From: Bolinopsis microptera | Lineage: Eukaryota; Ctenophora; Tentaculata; Lobata; Bolinopsidae | Direction: 5' to 3' | DNA length: 64,000 nucleotides | Assembly (NCBI RefSeq): GCF_026151205.1 | Contig: NC_087073.1 | Coordinates: 2,066,501-2,130,500 of the forward strand | Shown: piece after piece, positions 45,910 to 58,700 of the stretch | How the letters are laid out: each line of letters starts with the position of its first letter | Position numbering within the stretch: the first letter of the stretch is position 1 | Position numbers and translations under genes: made by a program | Notes under the pieces: model-generated | Databases searched by the model: none | Seen by the model: only the letters and a program-made list of their open reading frames with translations | What the model was told of the DNA's origin: nothing

Positions 45910-47181
45910 TCACACCTCAACAGTAGACTCAGTGTTCTTGCTCATAATAGAGAACTTCTTGTGTCCACCTCTCTTCGAGAACATTCTCACAAACTCAGCC
46001 CTCATAGCTGGAGTAGTCAGGAAGTAAGTTGCAGGAGAGAAACTAATTGCCGCCAACATCGCCACGTACATCAGATCCAGGGCCAGGTACTGTGAGATGG
46101 GCTTTTTGAGGTAGAGCTCCGGAGCGAAGATCTGAGGGATCCAGGTGAGGGTGGTGAGTGTGTTCAGAACCAGGATCATTAGTATGGACCAGGGGATTGC
46201 GTCTTGTCCTATCGCCTTTAGCTGTGACAGTTTCTCTCCGAGTGTGACTGGTTTGTAATCGTAATCCACCTTCCCACACTTCATCGACCCTTTGCATTTT
46301 CCCAGAGACTTTTCCTTCTTCTTGTGGTTTATGAGGAGGTTGACGATGAGCCCGTACACAATAAGTACCCCAGCAAATGGTAAAATGAATCCTACTGAGA
46401 CAAGGATCCACCTGAATGCGGTACACTTGCATCCCTCTGTCTGCAGATGACACAATCCCCCATTAGAGAGATTATCATGTTCAATCCACACATTAGAACA
46501 CAGACCCAGTAAAGGTAGACATGTCACCAGGGTGATGAGACACACCAACACCACAATCCCTGTCACCTGCACTCTGAGATTCAGGAGCTTCTTGTACTTG
46601 GTCGGGTAGGCTACACACAGCCACCTCGCTATTGAAACCAGGAGTATACCATACCCGGGCAGGATCACAGCTACATACTCCACAGTGTTCACAGCATCAC
46701 AGTAACCCTCCAGTGGAACTATAGCCTGCAGTACTGCCGAGGTTGTCAGGACAACGAACAGGAATAGTTGGCTCGCTGAGTAGAAGATCAGAGACAGATA
46801 CAACCTTATCAAGTGTCTGAAGTGTCTTAATATTAAGTAAAGCAGGATGGCTGTTGTTACCAAGAGAATTGCACAGAAGGGCCCGTACATTATCTTGGAT
46901 AGTTCCATACCATTCTTGATACTCGGTGGAACAACAAATGAGTCGGTATCATTAGTTTCGGTACCCATTGTACCCTCACTGAAAGGGGTCGTCACGGCTG
47001 ATGTTCTGATCATATCCGGAGTTGACTCCTGCATGCCGACGGATGCTCCCTCCACTTTGAGGTCGCCTTCTGGCTCCGTGGTGAGTCTGGTGGTGAAGGA
47101 GGAGGTTGAGTTGTACCATGAGGACGAAGTGGTCCAGTACTGCGTGGTGGGGAAATCGAACTTCAGGGTGTTTTCGTTCAT
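45910..47181 (-). CDS. Rhodopsin-like (class A) G-protein-coupled receptor
   Basis: Intronless 423-residue ORF. A long Ser/Thr-rich, N-glycosylatable N-terminus (1-92; NSS/NST-type sites near 24 and 77) precedes seven hydrophobic segments at about 96-118, 124-150, 163-188, 205-227, 257-284, 329-350 and 364-390. Cys161 sits at the top of TM3; Cys228/244/251/253 lie around extracellular loop 2. The DRY motif is ARW (185-187), the TM6 CWxP is TWIP (346-349), and NPxxY is SPATY (382-386). A Lys-rich third intracellular loop (286-325) and a C-tail with Ser/Thr follow. Ligand unknown. The family is plausible, but the diverged motifs leave room for a lineage-specific receptor. The first in-frame ATG is used. 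Confidence 0.82.
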   Translation of the reverse strand: MNENTLKFDFPTTQYWTTSSSWYNSTSSFTTRLTTEPEGDLKVEGASVGMQESTPDMIRTSAVTTPFSEGTMGTETNDTDSFVVPPSIKNGMELSKIMYGPFCAILLVTTAILLYLILRHFRHLIRLYLSLIFYSASQLFLFVVLTTSAVLQAIVPLEGYCDAVNTVEYVAVILPGYGILLVSIARWLCVAYPTKYKKLLNLRVQVTGIVVLVCLITLVTCLPLLGLCSNVWIEHDNLSNGGLCHLQTEGCKCTAFRWILVSVGFILPFAGVLIVYGLIVNLLINHKKKEKSLGKCKGSMKCGKVDYDYKPVTLGEKLSQLKAIGQDAIPWSILMILVLNTLTTLTWIPQIFAPELYLKKPISQYLALDLMYVAMLAAISFSPATYFLTTPAMRAEFVRMFSKRGGHKKFSIMSKNTESTVEV

Positions 47182-47363
47182 GGGTCCTTTAAAGGATAGA
47201 GATATGTTATTTCCTTGTTGTTAGAACAAATATCAATAATACAATCTAGGAAAAATGTGCAGTAGCACCTTTAACACATACTGACATACTCGGACAGAAA
47301 ACTTGGCAATAACATTTTACCCTTCGGCTTTTGACATTATAAACTGAAACGCCATTAGATAAA

Positions 47364-47636
47364 TTGCCGAAACAAACAGTCAAACATGCTCAACTATTGG
47401 TCAAGAACACAAAGCAAAGAACTACAGAGCTATGTCGTGATAAGCTATGTGGTAAGGTCACGCGAGCTCTACGTCAACAAGTTATAAAACTCAAGCTACT
47501 GAAAAAATGTTACATATTATCCGCAGTAGAGACGGGCCGATACTCGATAGCTAGATTGCGGAACCGATTTAGAGAATTACTGGCCAAAGGGAGTGTAATA
47601 CCAAGATTTAGGAGATTTCATTCTTTGCTTATATAA
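47364..47636 (+). CDS. Hypothetical 90-aa basic ORF
   Basis: Not recognised. Lys/Arg-rich throughout with no signal peptide or domain; it starts 183 bp upstream of the GPCR on the opposite strand. Could be a transposon fragment or chance. Confidence 0.15.
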   Translation: MPKQTVKHAQLLVKNTKQRTTELCRDKLCGKVTRALRQQVIKLKLLKKCYILSAVETGRYSIARLRNRFRELLAKGSVIPRFRRFHSLLI

Positions 47637-49193
47637 AATATGATATAAATCGAATAAAGTCCCTTCACTGAGTGAGCTTTAAAATTATCCGACTTATTCT
47701 TAATCGATGTGGATAGAGAAGCACTCAACAAATTAAGTAACGGCAAATGTGGATAACCAACGAGGAAAAGTTAGGGTGGATAAGCGGGGAGATACCAGAT
47801 AGTCACGTCTACAAAACATACGACACACGAGCAACATGTCACAATAATTACATGATCTAGCTCTATTCCGCACCTTGACATAAAGTGACGAAAAGTCCAT
47901 TATTAGTAACCCGAGATGATGTCGTACTATTAGATCAACTCTGACTTCAGGGGTGGTACCAGGTATTCATGTTTCCGAGAACACATTATGATCACGTAGC
48001 GGTATACCATTGACTTTAACTCGGCTGGGATTTAGGCCCATTAATAAGCTTCTTAGCACAGAGTTAATGCGTCTGCTACGACTTTAAAGAATTGAATTAG
48101 ATATTAAAAGCAAAATAATATTCAGATTATAATGGAACGTCCTACGACCAGCTATAAGGAACTAGAATACCGATAAGGTATGTAGGGTTTCTAACAACAA
48201 ATCAAACAATGATTATTTTTGTGACAAATTGAAGGACATGAGGGAAAATTATATTTTTGACAAATTACTAAAACGAGGCCAAGTGTAAAAAGTGTAAGTG
48301 TGAGGGCTCTGCCTACAACCAACGTAAAGAACTGTACCTTCGTATTAAGCCTGCCTACAACGAAGAAAACTACTGTGTTTAAGTTTTAACAAAGCTCTGA
48401 AATGTGGCGACAACGCATGCTCTGTAAATTGAGCCAGACTTGCAAATTTGGGCATGTTTAAGTGGAGCTAATTCAGTGACAATTACTTAATCTCTGTGTT
48501 ATAAACTCCTTTATAAACTCCTCTTATGGTATTTGTTCTTCTAACGGAAAGGAAACTGATAGAGGATTTGCAGCACAGATCTGTCAGGTCCGATTGTAAA
48601 CAGAAAATAATGCCGAGAACAAAAAATAAGGTCATCTAATTCTAAGTGTACAAACAGAACTGAGTTCGCCGCAAAACTAAGATTAACAGTGTATGCTACT
48701 ACAACAAGCTCCTCTGCGGTTACAGCAATTAAATATCCGTAGCTGATGAAAAGAGGGGATAATAATAGTATTATTCTAATAATAGTACGTTATAGTAATA
48801 ATATAGTATATAATATAGTATATAATAGTACTGTAATAATTGTGAGAAAAGCGAACCTTCCCAGCTCAGCTCCGGTCCATGTAGGTACGGCTAACACTCC
48901 CAAAGCAAAAGAACTGTCAGCAGCTAAAAGTAATAACTTGGTCTCTGTTTGAAATGTGGCTGCGAATATGGAGCCCTGCATGCATCGTGAGGACAGGTAG
49001 CAATGAATTATGATATAATTGTTGTACATGTTAGTGTGGCGACCGGTACCGCGTTGCAATGTGGGAGGGGGTTCATGAAAAGAAGATTAGCATGGAGTGT
49101 GGTGCAACAGAGTTTAAACAGAGTTTGGAGAGATTTAAAACCCATTATCATTTATAATATGCATACAGTTTGACAATATGAAAATATTAGATG
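47637..49193. other. Noncoding spacer
   Basis: No gene seen. Contains an AT-rich TATAATATAG-type simple repeat near 48775-48835. Confidence 0.4.
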
Positions 49194-52100
49194 AGTACGT
49201 TACACCATGACAATGATAGTAGAGACTAGAGATTGAGGTACACAATGAAAATGTCAGTAGAGAGTGCGGTACACCATGAAAATGTCAGTTGAGAGTGCGG
49301 TACACCATGAAAATGTCAGTAGAGAGTGCGGTACACCATGAAAATGTCAGTAGAGAGTGCGGTACAACATGAAAATGTCAGTAGAGAGTGCGGTACACCA
49401 TGAAAATGTCAGTAGAGAGTGCGGTACAACATGAAAATGTCAGTAGAGAGTGCGGTACACCATGAAAATGTCAGTAGAGAGTGCGGTACAACATGAAAAT
49501 GTCAGTAGAGAGTGCGGTACAACATGAAAATGTCAGTAGAGAGTGCGGTACACCATGAAAATTTCAGTAGAGAGTGCGGTACACCATGAAAATGTCAGTA
49601 GAGAGTGCGGTACAACATGAAAATGTCAGTAGAGAGTGCGGTACACCATGAAAATGTCAGTAGAGAGTGCGGTACACCATGAAAATGTCAGTAGAGAGTG
49701 CGGTACAACATGAAAATGTCAGTAGAGAGTGCGGTACACAATGAAAATGTCAGTAGAGAGTGCTGTACACCATGAAAATGTCAGTTGAGAGTGCGGTACA
49801 CCATGACAAATGACAATGTCAGTAGAGAGTGCGGTACACCATGAAAATGTCAGTAGAGAGTGCGGTACACCATGACAAATGACAATGTCAGTAGAGAGTG
49901 CGGTACAACATGAAAATGTCAGTAGAGAGTGCGGTACACCATGAAAATGTCAGTAGAGAGTGCGGTACAACATGAAAATGTCAGTAGAGAGTGCGGTACA
50001 CCATGACAAATGACAATGTCAGTAGAGAGTGCTGTACACCATGAAAATGTCAGTTGAGAGTGCGGTACACCATGACAAATGAAAATGTCAGTTGAGAGTG
50101 CGGTACAACATGAAAATGTCAGTAGAGAGTGCGGTACACAATGAAAATGTCAGTAGAGAGTGCGGTACACAATGAAAATGTCAGTAGAGAGTGCGGTACA
50201 CAATGAAAATGTCAGTAGAGAGTGCGGTACACCATGAAAATGTCAGTAGAGAGTGCGGTACACAATGAAAATGTCAGTAGAGAGTGCGGTACACCATGAA
50301 AATGTCAGTAGAGAGTGCGGTACACAATGAAAATGTCAGTAGAGAGTGCGGTACACCATGAAAATGTCAGTAGAGAGTGCGGTACAACATGAAAATGTCA
50401 GTAGAGAGTGCGGTACACCATGAAAATGTCAGTAGAGAGTGCGGTACACAATGAAAATGTCAGTAGAGAGTGCGGTACACCATGAAAATGTCAGTAGAGA
50501 GTGCGGTACACAATGAAAATGTCAGTAGAGAGTGCGGTACACCATGAAAATGTCAGTAGAGAGTGCGGTACACAATGAAAATGTCAGTAGAGAGTGCGGT
50601 ACACAATGAAAATGTCAGTAGAGAGTGCGGTACACCATGAAAATGTCAGTAGAGAGTGCGGTACACCATGAAAATGTCAGTAGAGAGTGCGGTACACCAT
50701 GAAAATGTCAGTTGAGAGTGCGGTACAACATGAAAATGTCAGTAGAGAGTGCGGTACACCATGAAAATGTCAGTAGAGAGTGCGGTACACCATGAAAATG
50801 TCAGTAGAGAGTGCGGTACAACATGAAAATGTCAGTAGAAAGTGCGGTACACCATGAAAATGTCAGTAGAGAGTGCGATACAACATGAAAATGTCAGTAG
50901 AGAGTGCTGTACACCATGAAAATGTCAGTAGAGAGTGCGGTACACCATGAAAATGTCAGTAGAGAGTGCGGTACATCATGAAAATGTCAGTAGAGAGTGC
51001 GGTACAACATGAAAATGTCAGTAGAGAGTGCGGTACACCATGAAAATGTCAGTAGAGAGTGCGGTACACCATGAAAATGTCAGTAGAGAGTGCGGTACAC
51101 CATGAAAATGTCAGTAGAGAGTGCGGTACATCATGAAAATGTCAGTAGAGAGTGTGGTACAACATGACAATGTCAGTAGAGAGTGCTGTACAACATGAAA
51201 ATGTCAGTAGAGAGTGCGGTACACCATGAAAATGTCAGTAGAGAGTGCGGTACAACATGAAAATGTCAGTTGAGAGTGCGGTACACCATGAAAATGTCAG
51301 TAGAGAGTGTGGTACAACATGAAAATGTCAGTAGAGAGTGCGGTACACCATGAAAATGTCAGTAGAGAGTGCGGTACACCATGAAAATGTCAGTAGAGAG
51401 TGCGGTACAACATGAAAATGTCAGTTGAGAGTGCTGTACAACATGAAAATGTCAGTAGAGAGTGCGGTACAACATGAAAATGTCAGTAGAGAGTGCGGTA
51501 CACCATGAAAATGTCAGTTGAGAGTGCGGTACAACATGAAAATGTCAGTTGAGAGTGCGGTACACCATGAAAATGTCAGTTGAGAGTGTGGTACAACATG
51601 AAAATGTCAGTAGAGAGTGCGGTACACCATGAAAATGTCAGTAGAGAGTGCGGTACACCATGAAAATGTCAGTAGAGAGTGCGGTACAACATGAAAATGT
51701 CAGTAGAGAGTGCTGTACAACATGAAAATGTCAGTAGAGAGTGCGGTACAACATGAAAATGCCAGTAGAGAGTGCGATACAACATGAAAATGCCAGTAGA
51801 GAGTGCGGTACAACATGAAAATGTCAGTTGAGAGTGCGGTACAACATGAAAATGTCAGTAGAGAGTGCGGTACAACATGAAAATGTCAGTAGAGAGTGCT
51901 GTACAACATGAAAATGTCAGTAGAGAGTGCGGTACAACATGAAAATGCCAGTAGAGAGTGCGATACAACATGAAAATGCCAGTAGAGAGTGCGGTACAAC
52001 ATGAAAATGTCAGTTGAGAGTGCGGTACAACATGAAAATGTCAGTAGAGAGTGCTGTACAACATGAAAATGTCAGTTGAGAGTGCGGTACAACATGAAAA

Positions 52101-55064
52101 TGCCAGTAGAGAGTGCGATACAACATGAAAATGCCAGTAGAGAGTGCGGTACAACATGAAAATGTCAGTTGAGAGTGCGGTACAACATGAAAATGTCAGT
52201 AGAGAGTGCGGTACACCATGAAAATGTCAGTAGAGAGTGCGGTACAACATGAAAATGTCAGTAGAGAGTGCGATACAACATGAAAATGTCAGTAGAGAGT
52301 GCGGTACAACATGAAAATGTCAGTAGAGAGTGCGGTACAACATGAAAATGCCAGTAGAGAGTGCGATACAACATGAAAATGCCAGTAGAGAGTGCGGTAC
52401 ACCATGAAAATGTCAGTAGAGAGTGCGGTACACAATGAAAATGTCAGTAGAGAGTGCGGTACACAATGAAAATGTCAGTAGAGAGTGCGATACAACATGA
52501 AAATGTCAGTAGAGAGTGCGGTACAACATGAAAATGTCAGTAGAGAGTGCGGTACACCATGAAAATGTCAGTTGAGAGTGCGGTACAACATGAAAATGCC
52601 AGTAGAGAGTGCGATACAACATGAAAATGCCAGTAGAGAGTGCGGTACACCATGAAAATGTCAGTAGAGAGTGCGGTACACAATGAAAATGTCAGTAGAG
52701 AGTGCGGTACACCATGAAAATGTCAGTAGAGAGTGCGGTACAACATGAAAATGTCAGTAGAGAGTGCGGTACACCATGGAAATGTCAGTTGAGAGTGCGG
52801 TACAACATGAAAATGTCAGTTGAGAGTGCTGTACAACATGAAAATGTCAGTAGAGAGTGTGGTACACCATGACAATGTCAGTTGAGAGTGCTGTACAACA
52901 TGAAAATGTCAGTAGAGACTAGAGAGTATAGAGTGCGGTACAACATGAAAATGTCAGTAGAGAGTGCGGTACAACATGACAATGTCAGTTGAGAGTGCTG
53001 TACAACATGAAAATGTCAGTAGAGACTAGAGAGTATAGAGTGCGGTACAACATGAAAATGTCAGTTGAGAGTGCTGTACACAATGAAAATGTCAGTAGAG
53101 AGTGCGATACAACATGAAAATGTCAGTTGAGAGTGCGGTACAACATGAAAATGTCAGTAGAGAGTGCGATACAACATGAAAATGCCAGTAGAGAGTGCGG
53201 TACACCATGAAAATGTCAGTAGAGAGTGCGGTACACAATGAAAATGTCAGTAGAGAGTGCGGTACACCATGAAAATGTCAGTAGAGAGTGCGGTACAACA
53301 TGAAAATGTCAGTAGAGAGTGCGGTACACCATGGAAATGTCAGTTGAGAGTGCGGTACAACATGAAAATGTCAGTTGAGAGTGCTGTACAACATGAAAAT
53401 GTCAGTAGAGACTAGAGAGTATAGAGTGCGGTACAACATGAAAATGTCAGTAGAGAGTGCGGTACAACATGACAATGTCAGTTGAGAGTGCTGTACAACA
53501 TGAAAATGTCAGTAGAGACTAGAGAGTATAGAGTGCGGTACAACATGACAATGTCAGTTGAGAGTGCTGTACACAATGAAAATGTCAGTAGAGAGTGCGA
53601 TACAACATGAAAATGTCAGTAGAGAGTGCGATACAACATGAAAATGTCAGTAGAGAGTGCGATACAACATGAAAATGCCAGTAGAGAGTGCGGTACAACA
53701 TGAAAATGTCAGTAGAGAGTGCGGTACACCATGAAAATGTCAGTAGAGAGTGCGGTACACCATGAAAATGTCAGTAGAGAGTGCGGTACACCATGAAAAT
53801 GTCAGTAGAGAGTGCGGTACACCATGAAAATGTCAGTAGAGAGTGCGGTACAACATGAAAATGTCAGTAGAGAGTGCGGTACACCATGAAAATGTCAGTA
53901 GAGAGTGCGGTACAACATGAAAATGTCAGTAGAGAGTGCGGTACAACATGAAAATGCCAGTAGAGAGTGCGATACAACATGAAAATGCCAGTAGAGAGTG
54001 CGGTACACCATGAAAATGTCAGTAGAGAGTGCTGTACAACATGAAAATGTCAGCAAAGAGTGCGGTACAACATGACAATGATAGTAGAGACTAGAGAGTG
54101 CGGTACAACATGAAAATGTCAGTAGAGAGTGCGGTACACAATGAAAATGTCAGTAGAGAGTGCGGTACAACATGAAAATGTCAGCAAAGAGTGCGGTACA
54201 ACATGACAATGTCAGTAGAGAGTGCGGTACACCATGAAAATGTCAGTAGAGAGTGCGGTACACCATGAAAATGTCAGTAGAGAGTGCGGTACAACATGAA
54301 AATGTCAGTTGAGAGTGCGGTACAACATGAAAATGCCAGTAGAGAGTGCGATACAACATGAAAATGCCAGTAGAGAGTGCGGTACACCATGAAAATGCCA
54401 GTAGAGAGTGCGATACAACATGAAAATGCCAGTAGAGAGTGCGATACAACATGAAAATGTCAGTAGAGAGTGCGGTACACCATGAAAATGCCAGTAGAGA
54501 GTGCGATACAACATGAAAATGCCAGTAGAGAGTGCTGTACAACATGAAAATGTCAGCAAAGAGTGCGGTACAACATGACAATGATAGTAGAGACTAGAGA
54601 GTGCGGTACAACATGAAAATGTCAGTAGAGAGTGCGGTACACCATGAAAATGTCAGTAGAGAGTGCGGTACACAATGAAAATGTCAGTAGAGAGTGCGGT
54701 ACACAATGAAAATGTCAGTAGAGAGTGCGGTACACAATGAAAATGTCAGTAGAGAGTGCGGTACAACATGAAAATGTCAGCAAAGAGTGCGGTACAACAT
54801 GACAATGATAGTAGAGACTAGAGAGTGCGTTACAACATGACAATATTAGTAGAGACTAGAGACTAGAGTGTGCGGTACAACAAGACAATATTAGTAGAGT
54901 CTAGAGAGTGCGGTACACCATGAAAATGTCAGTAGAGAGTGCGGTACACCATGAAAATGTCAGCAAAGAGTGCGGTACAACATGACAATGATAGTAGAGA
55001 CTAGAGAGTGCGTTACAACATGACAATATTAGTAGAGACTAGAGAGTGCGGTACAACATGACTT
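49194..55064 (+). repeat. 31-bp minisatellite, about 190 units with higher-order structure
   Basis: The unit contains GAGAGTGCGGTACACCATGA followed by AAATGTCAGTA. Common variants are CAACATG, CACAATG, GCGATAC, GCTGTAC, GCCAGT and GTTGAG. Rare variants recur at long spacing: CACCATGGAAAT at 52774 and 53329, 555 bp apart, with the surrounding units also matching. A six-unit (186-bp) block is duplicated near 51740-52080. Both ends carry the same longer divergent unit with GACAATGATAGTAGAGACTA. The period is not a multiple of three; no gene is encoded. Confidence 0.97.
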
Positions 55065-55296
55065 CATCAGTTGATTGCAAGGTTGAAACGTCAGTTTAAG
55101 AAATGAGTAAACAATACCTTATTTGGTCAACACAAGTTGTGGGTTCTCCCTCCCACTATGATATTCGTTTTAGGAATAAATGTACACACATTAGAGAACA
55201 ATACAAGAGAAAATTCGCAGCTGCTTTCGACCAAATGTGTTACTGTTCGCTCGTTCTTTCAAACGGTTTCTCATACGGCTTTTCTATCGACCGATA

Positions 55297-55545
55297 AAGT
55301 CACATACATTTTTTTATTAAATACTTTTCAAATTTTACAGAGTACAGCAATAGATGAATATAAAATAGAATCGTTCAAAATATCGCCCCCATCTGTAAAA
55401 TATGATGGGCACCCAAACACGGTAAACACATAGTGAACTATGTCCGCAGTAACTTGGACCCATTACATCGAATTAATCTAAATCCAAAAATTTATGAAAA
55501 ACTATTTAATAACAAACAAATCCATGGTGAATAACTGTGGATATA
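55297..55545 (-). mobile_element. Copy of the 13160-13400 element interior
   Basis: Reverse complement matches the interior of the MITE at 13113-13498 (blocks around CAGTTATTCACCATGG, ACCGTGTTTGGGTGCCCATC and GGGGGCGATATTTTGAACGA). The ACGACGTGACCCC arms are not present here, so either the arms belong to a second, outer element or this copy lost them. Confidence 0.65.
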
Positions 55546-55726
55546 GAGTCAAAATTGGTATTTCAATACGTCAAATTCCAGATACATTAGATACAGGTCT
55601 GAAATGGTCATTAATGTGTGAGAAGGTGTGCGGGTGAAGTGTGATATGATGTTGAAAGTATAGGAAGGTAGATAAAAAAATTAATAAAACAAAAATAATA
55701 ATAATATGGGGAGCAAAGAGACTAGG

Positions 55727-58700
55727 CTAGACTGTTGTTTCACTATCCAATAAAGATTTCCATAGATGCTTAGTGACCTCAGCTTTGAAAAGACTAGTAG
55801 ACACAATCTGTCTTACCTGTAAAGGGAGTCCATTCCACAGTATATGGGTTCTGTAGAAAAATGATTTTGCCAGTGGGCTATTTGAGGTACATGTGGTGTG
55901 TGAATTCTGACTTAACTTAGGTAAAATTGATGACACAATAGACAGACTGTCGAGGTGGCAACGTCTTAGTCGAGAAGTGCCCTGATATAAAGAGAGATAG
56001 TGAGGCAGCGATACAGGAATTAAATTGTTAAGAACTTTGTGGAAAAAAATAAGATCATTCAAGTCAAACTTTTGAGACAAAGGGAGAATGTCGACAAGCT
56101 TGCACTTTTTGACATATTGCTCAGGTGGATAACTGCGGCCCTCTTCAGACAGAATCCATTTAATAGCTCTCTTTTGGAGACTTTCTAATTTATCACTAAG
56201 TGATTTATTACAAGGGCGCCAGATTATGGAACAATTTTCGAATTGGCTACGAACCAGGGAGAGGTAAAGCGCCCGGCGACGTTTCTGATCGATGACAATA
56301 TGGCCATCTCTTCTGACCATACCAAGTTGTTGGCAGGCCTTAGTATAAATTCTGTCGCACTGACTATTCCAACTTAGCTTAGGAGTAACATCGACTCCAA
56401 GATCTTTTTCTAACTCTACATACACAAGAGGAGAGCCATCAAGATTATATGCGAATGGAGGAGATAAAGATGGTTTTCCTGAAACAATAAGCACTTTACA
56501 TTTTGCTGGATGGAATCGCATTTTGTTTCTTAGTGCCCAGTCAGAGAGATAGTCTATATCCATTTGTAAATTAGTATTATCGGAAGATGAATGTATTTTA
56601 CGCCAGATTTTTGTATCATCGGCATACAAAACAATATCAGTATTATCCGAAAGGCCAAGAGGAATATCATTGATAAACAATACAAAAAGTAAGGGACCAA
56701 GAATAGAGCCCTGGGGGACACCAGAATTAACTGAGAGGGTAGATGACATCTCATTACCAATAACCACTCTTTGGTAACGGCCTTGAAGGTAATTGGTAAG
56801 AAATTTGAGAAGTGTACCATCAATGTTATATAAGGTCTTTAGCTTATGAAGAAGGATATCATGATTTACAGAATCAAATGCCTTAGCAAAATCAAAATAC
56901 ACAACATGATTGATAATGTTTTCGTTAAGAGACAATGCCAGGCTATCACAAAAGTCAACCATATTGGTTGTGCATGACTTGTGCTCTAGAAAACCATGCT
57001 GCCTGGGATCAAGAAGGGTACTTGTCAAAGAAAGCAGTTTACGTTTAACAATGCGCTCAAAAACTTTCATGACTAAACAAGTAAGGGATATTGGTCTATA
57101 GTTTTCAACCTCACTTTTCTTACCTTTCTTAAATATTGGGACAACATTTGCAAGTTTCCATTCTTGTGGAATGTAGCCGCTGTTGTAAGATCCACGAAAA
57201 ATGCATGTTAGAGGGTAAGCTAAACCTACGGAACAATTTTTGAGAATTTTACCGTGTATGCCATCTGGTCCCTGGGCTTTATTTGAATTAATATTTGAAA
57301 GAAGCTTACGAACATCCCGATGATCGAAGTCAATATCAAAATCAACATCATTGACATAGGAGATGTCAGTGTCATAAAGTGAAGGATCCGAAAACTGGTT
57401 ATAAAAGAAAGAATTGAAAAGTTCAGCTTGAGCTTTGGGTTTGAACCGAAGCTGTCCAGAATAACTAACACAATTAGGAATACGGCAGGAGTTAGATTTA
57501 TACTTAACATGTGACCAAAACTTCTTAGTTATAAGCGCTGGATCATCACTATTGAAAAGATTGTCTCTTATTTTGGCTGATGAAAGCCTCTTAAAATCTT
57601 TACGGCTAGTAACAAACTTTAACTCATCAGAAATAGAACCAGAAATTTTAAATTTAGCTCTGAGTCTATCTTTTTTACGGCATGAAGAGAAAAGTTCACT
57701 ATCGAACCACGGGGGTTGAAACTCTGATTTAATAGTTACTTTAGGAATATGTATATCAACTAAATTCATAATGCAGTCTTTAACTAACTTCCAAGACGAA
57801 TCAGGATCTAGGCATTCTAGGACTTGCCAATTAATCGAGCATAATTCACGATTAATCATGTCCCAGTTTGCTTTCTTATAATTATAGATTTTACGTTTAG
57901 GAGTTTTCTTGCGGGAAAAGGAGCTTTTAATTGAAAAAGTGACAGGAAAATGATCAGATTTGCACACGGAATGAGGATCACAGACATTCAAGTTATCGAT
58001 TGTGTTATCATAATTACTGAGAAGAATGTCTAATGTATTACCACTTTTATGGGTGGGTGATGTGATCAACTGGGAGAGAGAAAGATCACTGAAAGAATCT
58101 ATGAAGGATTGCTCAATAGGTACGGTACTGGATGAAGATAGCCAGTCTGTATGGGGGAGATTAAAATCACCAATAACATAGATTTTAGGGGGATTCTTTT
58201 TGGAAACTAGCTTGCGAATATAACTAACTATTACATCATGATTAGGTAACCCAAGAGTTCCTACTCTATAACAAGTACAGATTACAATACTCTCTTTGTT
58301 AGGAAAAACAATTTTAACGGCAAGCATTTCTGCACCTAGGCTAACTGGTAGTCGGGTTGTAGTGGCATCGAGATCAGACCGAACAGCCAAAAGAACACCA
58401 CCTCCATTTTCCCTAAACTTTTTAGGGTTATTAGGATCTTGAGGATGAGTCTTTCTCGTGCGGTCATTGCGGAAGATTTCATATTGAGAAGAAGGAAAGA
58501 TTTCGTTGCTAGAAACAGATTTTTTGAGCCAAGTCTCATTTAGGGCAATTATGTCAGGCTGCTCTATGTTAGCAAAGGATTGAAGTTCGGAAATCTTATT
58601 ACCATCAAGAAGGGGATGGAGGGAGCTTAGGTTACTGAAAGGAATAAGACCTTGGACATTTTGGTAGAGTACAGATAGGGAGTTGGGACCTGGATTAAGC

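Noticed and set aside
49081-49098. AGAAGATTAGCATGG word matching part of U6 snRNA
   Set aside because: Only about 15 nt match; the rest of U6 is absent, so coincidence is most likely.
54243-54581. Minus-strand ORFs of 84-112 codons in the 31-bp array
   Set aside because: Chance frames in a repeat whose period is not divisible by three.
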